Of a stretch of DNA of 64,000 bases, positions 38,541 through 54,829 are shown piece after piece. The stretch's first letter is position 1; each line of letters starts with the position of its first letter. Location: assembly GCF_030445035.2 (NCBI RefSeq), contig NC_092216.1:17423405-17487404 (forward strand). The letters run 5' to 3'. The notes under the pieces were generated by a model. It worked only from the letters and a program-made list of their open reading frames with translations. It ran no database searches and had not been told where the DNA came from. The position numbers and the translations under genes were made by a program. This DNA is from Dasypus novemcinctus (Eukaryota > Chordata > Mammalia > Cingulata > Dasypodidae).

Positions 38541-41300
38541 ACATCCTTCATTAGTGTGCTACATCCATTGCAATTGATAAACACACTTAATTCATCTCTG
38601 CTCTAACCTTTGCTTTTCCTTTTTTTCTGCATCCTTTGGTTTCATTTCTAGTCTTTCCAGTGGGCAGTTAGGTCTTTGATTGTAGCTCTTCTTTTTTAAT
38701 GTAGACACAGGGTTATAAATTAACCTCTTTGCATTCTTTGTTCTATCTCATAAGTTTTATATCTTGTGTTCTCACTTTCATTTGTCTCTAGATATTTACT
38801 AATTTCTGTTACAATATCTTCTTTGACCCAAAGATTAAGAGTGTGTTAACCTCCATGTGTTTGTGAATTTTCCAATTCTTCTCCAAATATTGATCTCCAG
38901 CTTCATTCTGCAGTGTTCAGAGAAAGTGCTTTGCATAATTTCAGTATCTTAAATTCACTGTGACTTGTTCTGTGTCCTCCTATGTGGTCTATCCTGGAGA
39001 ATATCCATGATCCCTTCCAAAGAGGATATATATGCTGATATATGTTTCTGTATATGTCTGTTATGCCTAGTTCTTCTATCGTAGTATTCAGTTTCTCTGT
39101 TTCCTTTTTGATCTGGCTAAAGGTTCTGCCTATTGCTCAGAGTTGTATACTGACATTTCCCACTATTACTGTAGGTATTTCTATTTCTTCTCCCTATTTT
39201 GCCAGGTTTTGACTTACGTATTTTGCAGCACCCTAATTAGGTGCATAAATATTTGTATTTGTTCTTTCTTCTTGGTAGAGTGTCTCTTTTATTAATATGT
39301 AGTGTCCTTCATTAAAAAAAAAATCAAGTTTGCCATTTAAAGTCTATTTTGCCTGATATTAAGCATAGTTACCCCAGTTCTTTTTTGTGTTTTTCAGTCT
39401 AAAGTGAATCTCATGTAGACAGAATATAGATAGCTCTTTTTTTCCCTTCTATTTGCTAATGTGTCCCTTCATGGGAGAGTTCATGCATTCACATTCAGTG
39501 TTCCCAGTTTACAGGCAGTACTTCCTTCAGCCATTTTATTCTTAGGCATTTATATATCATAAGTCATTCTTGTCTCTCTTTCTATCTTTTTAGTTATCCT
39601 TACTGATAATCGTGATTTCTCCACTCGCCTTGAAACTTTCTCTCTTGTTTTTCTGTACATTCCGCAGAACTCCCTTTAGTATTACCTGTAGGGAAAGTCT
39701 CTTGTTGATCAATTATCTCAGATTCCGTTTTTCTATGAATATTTTAATCTTTCTCATTTTTGAAGAACAATTTTGCTGGATTAAGACATTTTGGCTGACA
39801 GTTTTTTTTTCTCTTTCTGTTACTTTAGAATGTCATACCACTGCCTCCTCATGACCATGGTTTCTGATGAGAGCTCAGCACTTAATTATATCAAGAATCC
39901 CTTGTATGTGATTGATCATTTTTCTCTTGCTGCTTTAGGAATTATCTATATATGGCATTTGACAATCTGATTAGTATATGTCTTGGCATAGTTCTGCTAG
40001 TATTTATTCTGTTTGGCGTATGATGCACTTCCTGAACATATATGTCCATGTCCCTCATAAGAGCTGGGAATTTTTCAGCCATTATTTACTCAGATGCTCC
40101 TTCCACCTCTTTTCCCTTCTTGTCTTCCCTTTGAGATTCTTATCATGCACTTCATATTATCACTCAAGTCTGTGAGACTCTTGCCAAACTTTTTCCATGT
40201 CTTCCTCTATCTCTTCTCTGTATTTTCAGAATCTTATCTCCTATTTCACCAATCCTGACAGTTTGGTCAGTTCAGATCTGTTGAGGTATGACTGGAGTGT
40301 GCTTGTAATTCAAATCTGCTGAGGTATGACCAGATTGTATTTTTAATTTCATGTATTGTACCTTTCATTTTCATTATCCTAGCTTGTTATTTTATTTTTC
40401 TTTGCATGTTTTCAAATTTTTCTTTATGCTCACCCAGTCTTCTTAATATCCTTTATCACTTTCATCTCCTTGAATTGGTTTTGGCAATTTGTTTGGACAT
40501 CTTTAATGGTTTCCTTTATTTTTGATCTGTTTCTTTGGCTAGGAAATATATTCCCATTTCTTGGTATGGCTTATAATATTTTGCCGATATCTAGGCACCG
40601 ATTCAATTGTCTTGAATTTACTCTGATGGTCAATTTCTCTTTCTTAGGATTTTGTTTTGTATGTGTGTTAAGGTTCTTCTTTGACACTTAATTCAACTAA
40701 TTCCAAATCTTTAAAATTGCCTGGGTTTAACTGATCAAAACTATGCCAGGGACCCATGATCTTCTAAAGGGACTTTTTCTTCCTTTTTACTTGCCTAGTA
40801 GTTCGTGCTTTTTGTCCAGCTGTTCACCACTGCCTTAGCAAAGGGAGTGTTTTGCTGTTATTTTTTCTTACTCTACAGTATCCAATCTTATTAGGATTGG
40901 TGTTCCAAAAAATGGCAACAAGGAGCTTTGACATGGCCATGTGGAATTGCAATTCAGCTGAGACCCAGGGTTCAAAACATCTGATCAGAAGCCTGGCTTG
41001 GCCCTTGTCCCTGCCCCAACCTGTTTCCAGGGAGGAAGGTTTCTCTGCCCGTTTCAGCCCATGGCAGCTAGCCATCACCAGTCTGTACCTGAGGCTGCTT
41101 GTCTCAAGTGTTGGGGATGGGCACCAGGCTGGAAAGCAGTTGACTCATACTTGTCCTGATACCCGTCCTGCTTCTTCCTAGATGCTGTACCAGGTTTCCT
41201 AACCTCCAGAGTTTGAACACCACCACCTCAGGGATTTTCTGCCTATATTTTTGCCATTTCTCAAGGAAGAATGTGCCCTGCTGTTACTTATTCTGATATC
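38541..41300 (-). repeat. Older L1: ORF2 N-terminus, ORF1 and 5' region, minus strand
   Basis: 38541-38640 is an antisense L1 3' end piece. 38640-39600 is antisense ORF2 N-terminal half (reverse transcriptase then endonuclease). 39600-40650 is antisense ORF1, and 40650-41300 is probable 5'UTR (with the GC-richer piece at 40900-41230). Multiple stops are present throughout. It is similar in age to the 32.9-34.9 kb fragment. Confidence 0.6.
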
Positions 41301-44269
41301 TTTGAACACCTAAATTACTTTATATAGCAGTGTGAAAGTGAAAAATAATCTAAGTAGGGCATGCAGAGAAAGAACTATGAAGGGTATGTCAACCTCATCT
41401 AGATTATCAAAAGGAGTACAATGTGTATGAACTCTTCAGGGAGAGAGTAGTGTATTTAAAGCCTCAGACAAAATAAAAGAGGATATTCCAGTTTTGTATT
41501 AGTGTAAGGGAAGATTATAGAAGGACAGAAAGAGAACCATTGCTCATGTACTTTTAAGTGTTGATTTTTGAAGGTCAACAGGGAGAGTAGAGGATTACTT
41601 AACCTCAGATTGTGTCTAGCTTTAAGATACCATTGTTTTAAAAATAATTCATGTCACCATAACTTTTTGCAAGGAAATTTACCTTCTCTTATTAACCAAA
41701 ATCTATAGAAGGGGAAATTGAATAAAAGTTATTATAAAAATATGATCACAGAGAAAAAAAGGTCATCAAGTGATGGGGCATTGATACAGGAAAATATGAA
41801 ACAATGAGACAGAGAAAACTAATTTTCTAATTTCTCATATATATGTGGTATGTGGAATTCAACATGAGACTTAAGGTCTTCATACTTACATTACATGATG
41901 ACAACATTATATGGTGCCAACACAAAAAAAGATAATTTAAATGTAAGCATTTAGATAAGTGAGCAAAATAAAATTGGGAAATAAAGTGTAACAAGATTTA
42001 TTAAGATAGCTCCCCTATCATCAAGCAAAACAGACTTTATATAAAGAAACATTGGCATAATATGGGATTCTTTTATTTATACTAAAGTCAATCCACTAGG
42101 AAGACACAACAATCCAAGCCATAACATTGCTTCCCATCCTATAATGGAAAAGCAATCAGATGTAAAGAAGAAATGGGCAGATGACAGTAATATTCTGTGT
42201 CCTTTACTGATAGAACAGACACTAAAGAACATAAGTCGGGATACAGAAGTGATTGATCAAATTAACAGAATAAAACAAATTAATATGTACAAAACAAGAA
42301 ATCTCAGAAGATAACAGAATTTACCTTCTTATCAACTGGATAACATGGGAATTTATCCAGTAGACGCCAGTAGGGAATTAACAGGCTTTTTCCACAAGTA
42401 AAGGAAGGAGAGGATGTATTCATTTTCTGTTGCCACATAAACAATTTATACACATAGAGTGGCTTATAACAACACCTGTTTACTATCTCATAGCTAGAGT
42501 AGTTAGTATTTTGGGCAGAACTTAGCTTGGTCCCCAGTACAAGCTCCCATTGAACTGTACCCAACCTGCAGGGCAGCTCTGTTCTCATTTGAAATCTTCT
42601 GGAAAAGGAATGATTTCCAATATCATCCCAGTTGATGGCAGAATAAATTTTCTTTCACACAATAAACTGAAGGCCTGGGTTCTTGCTGGCTAGTGTCCGA
42701 AGGCCTCAACAGTACTCAGTAAGTTGTTCAAGTCAACAAAGAAAGTTCCTCTTTCTCTGGAAGAAAAAGAAGGCACTAAGAGTTGACATGTTATAACTCC
42801 AGTGACATCTATTATACTTGCCATATTGTATAGGTTAGAAGCAAATTAGATATCCCTCCCACATTTGAGAATGTGGAATACACAAAGGCATGGGCAAATA
42901 GAAGGAGATAATTAGGTGTCTTCTTTGTGTCCCTCTAGTACTGAGGAAGATAGGTCCTTACTTTCCTGGCAACATGAGCTTATCAGAGAAGGTATGTTAT
43001 TTCTTTACAGCCTTTCCCTCCTAACAGTAACAGAGAAAATCTTTCTTTAGAGTTTTCTCCTCCTAAAAAGGAAGTTCCCTCTAGCAAGAGAAAGACATTC
43101 TCCTAGCAACCTGAGAATGCCACAATGTCTCCATCCTGAACACTGCAATAGCCATTATCACTGGATAGTTTAAATTGTACCATTTTGTTTCCTTTAATAT
43201 TTTGTGTATTGTACCCATGAGTCAAAAATAATTTACTATCCTAGTATTTACTTTGGTGGTGGAACTTCCTTTATAGCATTGCTAAAAATACTGAGGAGAA
43301 ATGAAATCTTCTAAAATATGTTGTCAGTCGTTTTTACCTGATAAATATACCACCGTCATAAACATTATTCAGAACATGTATACAGTGTTCTGAAAAACTC
43401 CTAAAGTTCTCTCAGCCCTTTCCTAACAATTGCCATCACCCAGTACTATTTATTTTCCATAGTACACAAATAAACAGGCACTTGCCATGAACAACTTGCC
43501 ATGTTTACGCCTTATTCCCCACCAATTTTCTATATACAGAAAGGACATGCCAGTGAGCAGCCAAAGGTTTTACTATCAAAAAGAGCTGGAAAGTGTCCCA
43601 AAACCTGCATTTGGTTACATGCTATAAATGGTTACTTAGCTTTTTCCTTTTACATTTCTCCATTCACTAACGCAGAGACTTGAAGAAAACTAGGAGGGGG
43701 GAGATGAGGCAGCAAACTATAACTTCCCTATGATCACAACCCACAGGCACAGAGACATACATTAACTATGTAAAGACCAATTTCCTTGATGATTTACTTT
43801 TCATAAGCTAAAAAAAGGGGTCACCAACTAAAAAAAACCGTAAAGAATTGATGTGTAAAGAGAAAGAAAGTTTTTTTTTAAAGTAAGAGAGAAAGGGAAA
43901 ACAAAAAGTCAAACAACAAAAAAGTAATGAACATAATTTTTTTTTTTTTATTGAATGAACATAATTTGAGAAAAAGCATGAATCTTAAATTCTAGAGAGG
44001 ATTACTGAAATCCTGAGGATTGTGTTTAATGTTCCTGAGTATACTTTTCTGAGGATTTTCAGATGTGGAGACCCAATATTCAAAATTGTTCCAAAGATAG
44101 ATCTGACAAACACTTCAAGTGCCAACTTCTGGGATTTGAATAAATTGTTTTTGAGTTTATCATTTTTATTTATTCCTATGATTTTTATAAAGAGAGTAAG
44201 AGGAAGGTAAGGAAATGAAAATGACTTGTTTTTCCTCCTTAGATGCAAAATAGAATCGATTATTCCTTG
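41301..44269. other. Mostly unassigned intergenic DNA
   Basis: AT-rich, with no recognisable gene. 42410-42600 resembles a widespread ancient interspersed repeat (wording ctgttgccacataaacaatt, then gtggcttataacaacacc), whose family I cannot name safely. There is a T run at 43939-43950 inside a short direct repeat (gaacataat at 43929-43937 and 43957-43965). The 87-codon minus-strand frame at 43985-44248 has no recognisable domain. Confidence 0.4.
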
Positions 44270-44275
44270 CAGATT

Positions 44276-44631
44276 TGACGGGCTGCTTGCTCCCTGAGGG
44301 GTCGGGGGTCAGCGGGGGTAGACCGAGGGGCTGGCACGGCCGACGATGATGCTCTAAGACCCAGGCGAGGAGTGGGCCAGAGCGGGGCTTCTAAGGCGTG
44401 GGAGGATGCGTGGTAAGGAGAGACCACGGAGACAGTCTGGAGTGCAGAGCAAGTCTAATTTATTACGGAGGTGCAGGGGTTTATATAGAGAATGAGGGGG
44501 GCGGGGGTAGAGCAGGAGGAGTGATGGTTATGGGGCGGCTGGGGGTTGGCAGAAACTCGTGGGCGGACTTGTGGTCTTGTGCCGTTAGCTGTTACTAGGG
44601 AAGTGGGCAGAGTTTAGGTTAGGATACAACA
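44276..44631 (-). mobile_element. Solo LTR, 356 bp, class II-like, minus strand
   Basis: Starts TG, ends CA, with the identical 6-bp target duplication cagatt at 44270-44275 and 44632-44637. On the minus strand an AATAAA-type signal (complement 44458-44463) follows a TATA-type box (complement near 44481-44487). It is much more GC-rich than its flanks. No internal sequence remains. Confidence 0.88.
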
Positions 44632-44637
44632 CAGATT

Positions 44638-45840
44638 TTATTGAAGTACTCACATTTTTCACTTTCTTTGCCCACTAGTTAACTAGCTCAAACGTGATAG
44701 TGTTTTACATTAATAAAGATGTGTACATTACAAAGAAAAAAAGAAAAATTGAAAGATGTTTTATAGTGTGGATAAAGTATATTACACAAATTGCTTCTAG
44801 AGAGTATTGAGCCTAAGCCCTAAAGCTCTTCCCAAAGTTTCCTTCTGGTGGCCTTTACGCTGTCTGCCTGGATGAAAATCTGAAGGCAAGTGGAGACAGA
44901 TAAGCCTCACCAGTCTCAAGGCTGTACACTGTGAGCCCACACTTGTGGTTCCTATTGGTGCAAATCCTCCATAAATCTGGCCCTCATGCCTTGGCTGGAA
45001 GAGGCCAAGAAGAAAGCTGCTTAAACAGCCAGCCGCCATTACCACTTTCTTCAATAATGATTACTGCAACACAATGGATATAGCTGGTAGAGCTAAACTG
45101 TTGACATTATGATATACACAACACAAAACATCACAAATACAAGTGATACAATACTGAACAGGATCTCACTAGCTATTCCCTTAATAAATACTTTCTCACA
45201 TTGACTGCTTTCTCCTTATTTCCTGAATTAATTAATGTAAACCCTTTCTATTGTGTTTTCATATTTCAGAGCATTCAAATGTTTGAATTTCTTAACACAA
45301 AAGTGACATCAGATTTCTGTTAACTAATAATTGAATTTTTGTGAAATTTTCTTAATTTTTAAATAATCATTTTGATCTTGAAAAACGTTGGTGCATAAGT
45401 CTTAAATTGACTGTCACAGTATTCAGAAGACCTAAAAATTTTATATTTACAACCACTTCCCCACATACAATCTATTAATATCTTTAAATATTTGCAAGAT
45501 TAAGAAATCTTGACAGCAGTAACATCAAATTTGAATTTTAGCACGGCTTCTGCTTCATCACATGGAAGGAAACACGTTTACTTCCCGACCACGGGAAAGG
45601 AGGGAAATACTCTCTTGGGAGAAAGAAAGTATTTTATTAGCAAGCCTTACAAGATATGTACTGCAAAAGGAAAAATAATAAGGAAAGACGGTAAGTATGG
45701 AAAAGCAGAACAGACGCTCCAGAAGAACGACTTCCAGGAAGTCACGGACCTGTAAGTCCACACACCGTGATGAAGGAGACCCTCTATCATGCACGTTCAT
45801 AATCGGATGGGATCGAGATTAAGACCCACCTTCCTCTAGG
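44638..45840. other. Unassigned DNA upstream of TSPY copy 1
   Basis: No exon, splice pattern or repeat family recognised. Open frames of 85 codons (44797-45054, minus) and 81 codons (45510-45755, plus) lack known motifs. The sequence turns GC-rich at about 45840, where the CpG island begins. It shows no evident similarity to the DNA upstream of copy 2. Confidence 0.4.
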
Positions 45841-46389
45841 TTGGGAAAGGCTTTTTTTCCCCTCTTGCCATCCTCCCTGCGTAGGAGCGAAGGTGTTTCA
45901 GGTAGGCGGCCTAGCGCCCCCAAAATGAAACTTAGGGGCAGAACAGGGCGCCTTTCCGGGCACCGGTGCTCGGCTGCCAGGGCGCAGTTTTCCCGGCTCC
46001 GCTTAGGTTTTGTGGGCGGGATAATCGCTGCGGGCAGCCAGATCCTGTATGGCGGGGTCTGCCTCCATGGCTTAGGAAATTCCGCCCCAGAACCAGCCGG
46101 GGTCCCCGCGCGGGCCCTGACCTGACCTTCACTGAGCGCCACGCACGTTCCCCACCAGCCTGCTGGAGGTGAGCAGCGCCCTGCAGACTCGCTCCCTCGA
46201 AGGCTGGGCTGCGGGTTGCAGGCGCAGGCTTTGCTCCAGCCCAGTGTGAGGGCGGGGCAGGAGCGGGGAAGGGCAGGAGCGGGAGGGGCCAGGGCTCTGC
46301 GCCGCCGGAGGGGTGGGGGGGAGGGAGCGGCGTGGGGCGTGGAAAGCGCGGCTTTCCCCGTCACTGGCCGTCGTGCCGTCACCAAACGC

Positions 46390-46400
46390 TGCGCATGCGC
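46390..46400 (+). promoter_or_regulatory. NRF1-type site
   Basis: TGCGCATGCGC, the palindromic consensus of the factor NRF1, 126 bp before the start codon. The same 11 bases occur 125 bp before the copy 2 start. NRF1 sites are common in CpG-island promoters active in the germ line; binding here is inferred. Confidence 0.6.
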
Positions 46401-46525
46401 CCAGGACGTCTCCAACGCCACAGGCTGCCGGGGCCCACCCGCGTAGCTAGGGGGCGCTGCTGTACCCGCGGGCGTGGCCTGGGGAGAGCGTGTGCGGGGT
46501 CTTTCCCTGCACCGGCCCGGGCCAC

Positions 46526-49276
<2,751 letters not shown>

Positions 49277-49279
49277 GAA

Positions 49280-49860
49280 ATCACAAGTGATGAAGGAATA
49301 GTCTCCAATACAGGACCTGTAGGAATTAATTTAATATTTTAATATTGCCCAGAAAAAATACAGCTTTTAATGTTTATATATATGTGTGTGTGTGTAATAC
49401 TTTTTTATGTGTTCACGTTTCAGGGCTCTTGGAGCTTTTAAAATGGAAATGATAGAGCATCAAAGTTTATGTAAAATATCACAAGGCATAAAAAGCTACT
49501 TCAGAAACATGAAATGGTGGCAAGGTGCTTCTCCTGGGCAGGAGAGAAATAAAGAACTGGGTAATTAAAGAAGGGCACACTGGAATGATAATAGTTAGAA
49601 ATAAACACAAACAAGTATTTCTGTCTTTGTGTGTATTTATATGATTGCTGAAGTAGATGGAATAAATAGAAATCCTTGTTTGGGTCTTCTTAATATTCTC
49701 CAGGAAATTCCTAGTCTGGAGAGAAGGGGCCGCGAAAAAGGGCTTGGCCTACAGATGTGGATCATATGTATTATGCTTTGGATTTCTAAATGAGGACACA
49801 ATTATTCCTACTAGTAGAGGCACTGGGGAGGACAAGAAGTAGAGACTAGTTGCTAGAGGT
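49280..49860. other. Probable 3'UTR and downstream DNA of TSPY copy 1
   Basis: Contains the candidate polyadenylation signal and a short (TG)n tract at 49384-49395. No other gene or named repeat before the L1 fragment that begins at 49861. Confidence 0.4.
49548..49553 (+). terminator. Candidate polyadenylation signal of TSPY copy 1
   Basis: AATAAA 272 bp after the stop codon of copy 1. It is the first canonical hexamer in the sense direction that I found after the stop. No transcript evidence is available here. Confidence 0.4.
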
Positions 49861-51550
49861 TGCTGCTTTTTATTTATTAGGAAAGTTCTGGATTTACAGT
49901 GAAATCATGCATAAAATGCAGAATTCCCATATACCACCCTAATAACAGCTTGCATCAATGTGGAACACTTATTACAATTGGTGAGAGCACATTTAAATAA
50001 TCATAATATTAACTATATTCCATGATTTAATTTGGTGTTTACTGCCTGTATAGTGTACTTCTGTGGATTTAAAAGTTTATTCTGTTTTCAAACATATGAT
50101 CTAATATTTCCATTTTAAAAATCATTATAAACTTTAGAGAAAGTTTAACTTACAGAGAAGTAAGGGGATTCCTTACAAAAGTATAGGGGATTCCTGTGTG
50201 ACCTATACCCACCCTCATACATATTTTCCCATTAGTGATGAACATTTGCTAGTCTTGATGAACTAAATGGAAGCACTGCTACTAATCAAGGTCTATAGTG
50301 TGTCTTTTGCACTTCACACTGTATAGTTTTGTAGGCTTTTACAAACGTCTAATGCCATGTGTCTGTCATTGCAATAACATGTAGGACAATTCCAATGCCC
50401 TAAAAAGAGTGTTCTGCCTGCTTATCATTCCTTCTCCCTCTGAAACTCTGGTAGTCACTCTCTTTTTATCAATGTTAAAAGTTCATTGTTACCACATGAT
50501 ACCAAAAACAATAAGTCTACCTATGTCCATGATTAACTGTTTTGCTTGTAACTATAGATTCTCCCCAGTTGGGGGATGGACTTGCCCACCATCATCATGT
50601 TGTTGTCCTGGACAAATCTGAAGAACTGGAGAGTAACTGTTGGCCACGACTCTCCTGGGATTCAGGGCTCAATTGGCATATGAACAGTTTGAAGATTCAC
50701 ATCTCTAAGACATATGTTTGATGGTTGTGAAAACTACAGATGGAAGTAAAAAGGGTAGAAGAATCACATGTAGGGAATTCCTGTATAGGGCCAGCTGAAC
50801 AGGTGTGGATTTCATGGAGCTTTGTGCTTTGCCTATAGTGTAGAGATGTCTGTAGGGCTTTTGTTTGAAGTTTTTATAGTGTGGTAATTAGTGAATTCCC
50901 CCAGAGGATCTGCATTCATTATCTAAAATTTTTCATAAATTAAACATTTTCCTTTTAAACATAACTCTCCATCATTTTTTCCCAGCCTTCTAATCTACTT
51001 TCCATCTCTAAATTTTTCTAGATTCTCCCTAAAGGGTAATCAACAGTATTCATCTTTTTGTGTGTTGTTTCATTCATTACAATGTTCTAAAGATTCGTGT
51101 CATGGCTTAGGAACTTTATTCCTTTTTATGACTGAATAATATTTCATTATTTGCCTATACTACAGTTTTTTTATCCATTCATCTGACACTTGAGTTTTCC
51201 ACCATGACATAATGTCTGGGATGAACTCTCTGCTCATTTTGAACTCTTTTGGTCATAAAAAATATTTAATGCTCCCTCATTTCGGTCATAGTCTACTTCC
51301 ACATGCATATTTGGTTGTTGGTGCTTGGTCATAATCTCTCAGTACCAACAAGGCTCATCTCTGGGAGTCATAACATTTTCCTTTTAGTAGCACTCAAATA
51401 CATATATACACTTGGGTGTTAATAGCATCCATAGTGTTGTGCTACCATCATCACCATCCATTACCAAAAAGTTCCATCCTTCCAAATAGGACAGAAGATA
51501 TCTTAAATTTTAGTTCATTATTGAAGAAAACATTCACCAAAGAATTTTGA
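49861..51550 (-). repeat. Old L1 3'UTR fragments, minus strand
   Basis: Two antisense L1 3' starts (49861 and about 50105) are followed by old L1 3'UTR text (caattccaatgccctaaaaa near 50385-50405, and the cctggacaaatctgaagaac block near 50605). Antisense text near ORF2 follows at 51000-51250, and a piece of the younger 3'UTR at 51290-51480. No coding capacity. Confidence 0.6.
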
Positions 51551-53997
51551 GTGCAAGAACCCTTTGCAGTGACTACCAGCCATCCTGTGAGGACCACTCT
51601 TCAAAGTTAGAGTTTTGGAACTTGATGTGAAATGTATTCACAAGAGCTTTGGGAAAAGGAAACTTGCATGTGGAAGATTCAGATTTTCCTGGGTTTCTGA
51701 AGCTGGTGGGTACAGGAAAATCAGAACTGCAAGAAGGAAACATTTCTCATAATTAAAAGTGCATGTGATACCTTTCCTTTCTTTGCATTTCATTTTTGGT
51801 GCAACATGGATATAGTCAGAGGTAATGAGATCTAAGTGTGCATGCTGGTGGTAAACAAGTGTCAGACTACCCATGTACACTCCTTCCATGATGACCCTAA
51901 ATGTAATCACTTTGTTTTTAGCCCTCTTCTGACAGCCTTGAATCTTTTGTCCAAAAGCAGCATTGGATGACTCTATCACATATAGCTTTGCATTTTCCCA
52001 CAAACCTTCAAGGTCTTTCCCCTTCTAGTCGCAGCAGCCTTTCACTTCTTAATAGTTCCATAGCAAACCTTGAGAAATAACCCTTTGTGAGCTCATGACT
52101 GATGGGTTTAATCTGTATGCTTAGACTTCTCTCCCAGAAACTAGGAATAATCTGACCTTTGAACTGCTTGACTATTTTTGTATCAGTTGCCCCTATATGT
52201 AATGACTGTAAAGATGTGACGTCAGCCCCACTGACAAACATTGAAAATGCTCATTTTGTATAATCATTCTGAAAGTGTAACTTCTGCCCTGTTGAGAAAT
52301 ATCGTCAGTGTCCAGTCCTCGATTATCTGTCCAGAGCACTACATTTTTAAATCATTGTTCCCATACATATGCCCTCCCTATCTGCACATAAACGTAGTAT
52401 AAAAGTACTCTCTTGCTTTGTGGCAAGAGTGCCATGCTGTCCAACCCCCACCACAAAAGATTTAGGCCACGACCATATATTATGCTAGAAGATACATCTA
52501 GGACCATTGAGGGTGAGGCCCCTTGTAACCCCCTTATTTACTGCCCTTCGCTAGCTAGGTTGGACTTCTCCAAGTCTTTCCTTTCTCTGATGTATCCTCA
52601 GGGGAAGCTGTCATTTTACATGGCTCCCTACTATACTTAGAAAATGGCAGACGCAAAAGTGTCACAAAATGAGCAACACATCAGCTCTATCAAGGATGAA
52701 GATTGGATAGTGTTCAGGAATCCTCCCCCCTTCTTTCCAATACGCATTAGCCATCACTTCATTTGTGGATTTGAAACTCTATGGCAGTTTTTCTCCTTCA
52801 TGAGGAAAGGCAGCTAAGGCTTTAGAGATGAAGTTTTGTCCTGGTCTGACTGCTGATGACACAATCACCCCATAACTGGATTGAAGCAGACCTTCCCACC
52901 TCCACGAGTGAAACTTGAAGGGAATCCTTGCAGCTCCTGCATGCCAGTTCCTAGGACTTCTGGGCATTGGCAAAGGAAACTAGATCCCAGTAATCCTTCA
53001 GCTGGGTATAAAGCTTCTTTTGGTCTGGCCAAGGATTTAAGAAAAGGAGAGGTTGGGCCTGGATCCTCTGACTGCTTAACATCAAATAGCCAGCTATTTG
53101 ATGCATGGCTAGATCTGCCCTGGTGGTAAGTGAGGGAAATACTGCCTGGATCCAGGTAGTGAATCTCTCCAGTTCGGATTGTTTCCTTGAGGGCTGCTGG
53201 CTGTTGAGAGCTTATTGATTCCTTCCTGGATCACAAAACTTAGACCTGGGTGGAATTCAGCTTCCTATGCAGCACCTTCTCATTAGCCCCAAATTTTCTA
53301 TCTTTGTCAAAGGAAGTACCCACGTATACTTTTTGTAAAATCTGAGCCCCATGGTCCTCTAAAATCACAGGTCACTGTTCTGTTTTGAGTGTTAGGTCTA
53401 AATCTCTCTGAATCTCCCCCCCCCCCCCCCCAATAACAGGATATTTTGTTATTCTCATTTTAAAGTCCCTGTGATCAGTTTTACTTGTATTTCTCTCTTT
53501 ACAAGTGTGAGTTTTTAATCTCCTTCCCTGATACCTTGCATAGCTTTATCTCTGATGTCTTTCATTGTTGCCTGTCTAGATTTGTACACCATTATTTCCA
53601 TAACTGTCTCTGTCTACACCATTAAGGTCAAGCTATGGCTGTCTGTCCATTACTGTTTTGTGACAGTTTCTGTGTCTTCAGTGGACCATTTTTGCTTTTT
53701 TTTTTTCCTGGAACTATTTCTTTTCTCTCCTTTAACCAATATCTTTTCATGGGATTTTTTTATTCAACACTCTTTATTTTGAGCATGGCTAATAAAGACA
53801 GAATTTCAAACTAATAGCAGAGTACTTCCTGGAAATCATTGAGATAACTGATTTCTCCCCTGCTCTCTTAGGATGTGAAAAAAGAGAGTGGCTTACAGAG
53901 GAATGAATAATTGCTTTTGTTGTTATTCAGAGAAAGAATGTGAAGGCTGTATCTAATAGCAAGATTCCCCTGAGGGGACACTCTTATAGTGGACCAT
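51551..53997. other. Unassigned intergenic DNA between the TSPY copies
   Basis: Two adjoining minus-strand open frames (52008-52241, 77 codons, and 51638-52003, 121 codons) lie in different frames with no domain I recognise. They might be a processed pseudogene of an unidentified mRNA or chance. 52413-52640 holds a 75-codon plus-strand frame of the same kind. A run of 16 C bases lies at 53416-53431. No repeat family is assigned to most of the stretch. Confidence 0.35.
53416..53431. repeat. Poly-C tract (16 bases)
   Basis: Sixteen C bases in a row in an otherwise AT-rich area. It is a likely spot for length error in sequencing as well as for real length variation. Confidence 0.9.
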
Positions 53998-54180
53998 AAG
54001 TAGGTTTTTTTTTTTCTCTCTCTCCACTTATTTTATTTTAATTATTACATTCAAAAAATATAGTAGGTCCCCACACCCCACAACCTCTTACATCATCGTG
54101 GCACATTCATTGCATTTGGTGAATACATTTTGGAGCACTGCTGCACCACATGGATAATGGTTTACATTGTAGGTTCTTAA
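53998..54180 (-). repeat. L1 3' end fragment, minus strand
   Basis: The T-rich start at 54007 is followed by the antisense terminal block also present at 4960-5100 and 23290-23420 (gcacattcattgcatttggt near 54101). Confidence 0.75.
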
Positions 54181-54829
54181 GTGTTTTGTAATACCCAAAG
54201 CAGAAATAAAGGCAATTCATTGGACTTGTTCCCTGAAGTTTATTTGACTTATTCCTTTAATAAATGACTATCTTCAATTTCTTCATGATCTTTTAGCAAA
54301 AATTTGTGATGGCAGTTTATATTTGGCTCTGTCAGAATGTGAGAAGATAGGTATTTAGATAACCCTTATCCTCTGCAACATCCTGTGCAAATAAAAGAGG
54401 AAAGAGAAAGTCAATAAGAGTATACAGAGAAAGGGCAAAGAAAGAGAGCATAGGGCCTTACCTAAAGCATCAGGTAGCATCAAATCTTTTTTATGAAGAG
54501 TAATATTATTAAGGAACTTCTTGACCAAAGAACACTTAATATTACAGTTTAAACATACTGCAGTGGAACACTCTAGAAGGAAAGAAATGAAAGAAAAGTG
54601 TTTAATTTACAATGCTAAATTAAATTGTCAAAGGTAAAAGGAGAAAGGAGTGAAGAGGCATGAAAAACTTTGTCTCAGACTGTTATTAGTTTTAATGCCC
54701 ATTCTTTAAAAAAATATTGCAGGAACATACTTATCTGTTTTGAATACCACATATAGTAGAATCAGTTACATTTATAATGTGCTAAATCACCACCATTCAG
54801 TGTAAAAGTTTTTCATAAGCCTTAACAGA
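54181..54829. other. Stretch with no recognised gene or repeat
   Basis: AT-rich; no open frame with recognisable homology and no named repeat. Confidence 0.35.

Noticed and set aside
42410-42600. Named DNA transposon or LTR family
   Set aside because: The text resembles a common ancient mammalian repeat, but I could not fix the family or its ends, so no name is given.
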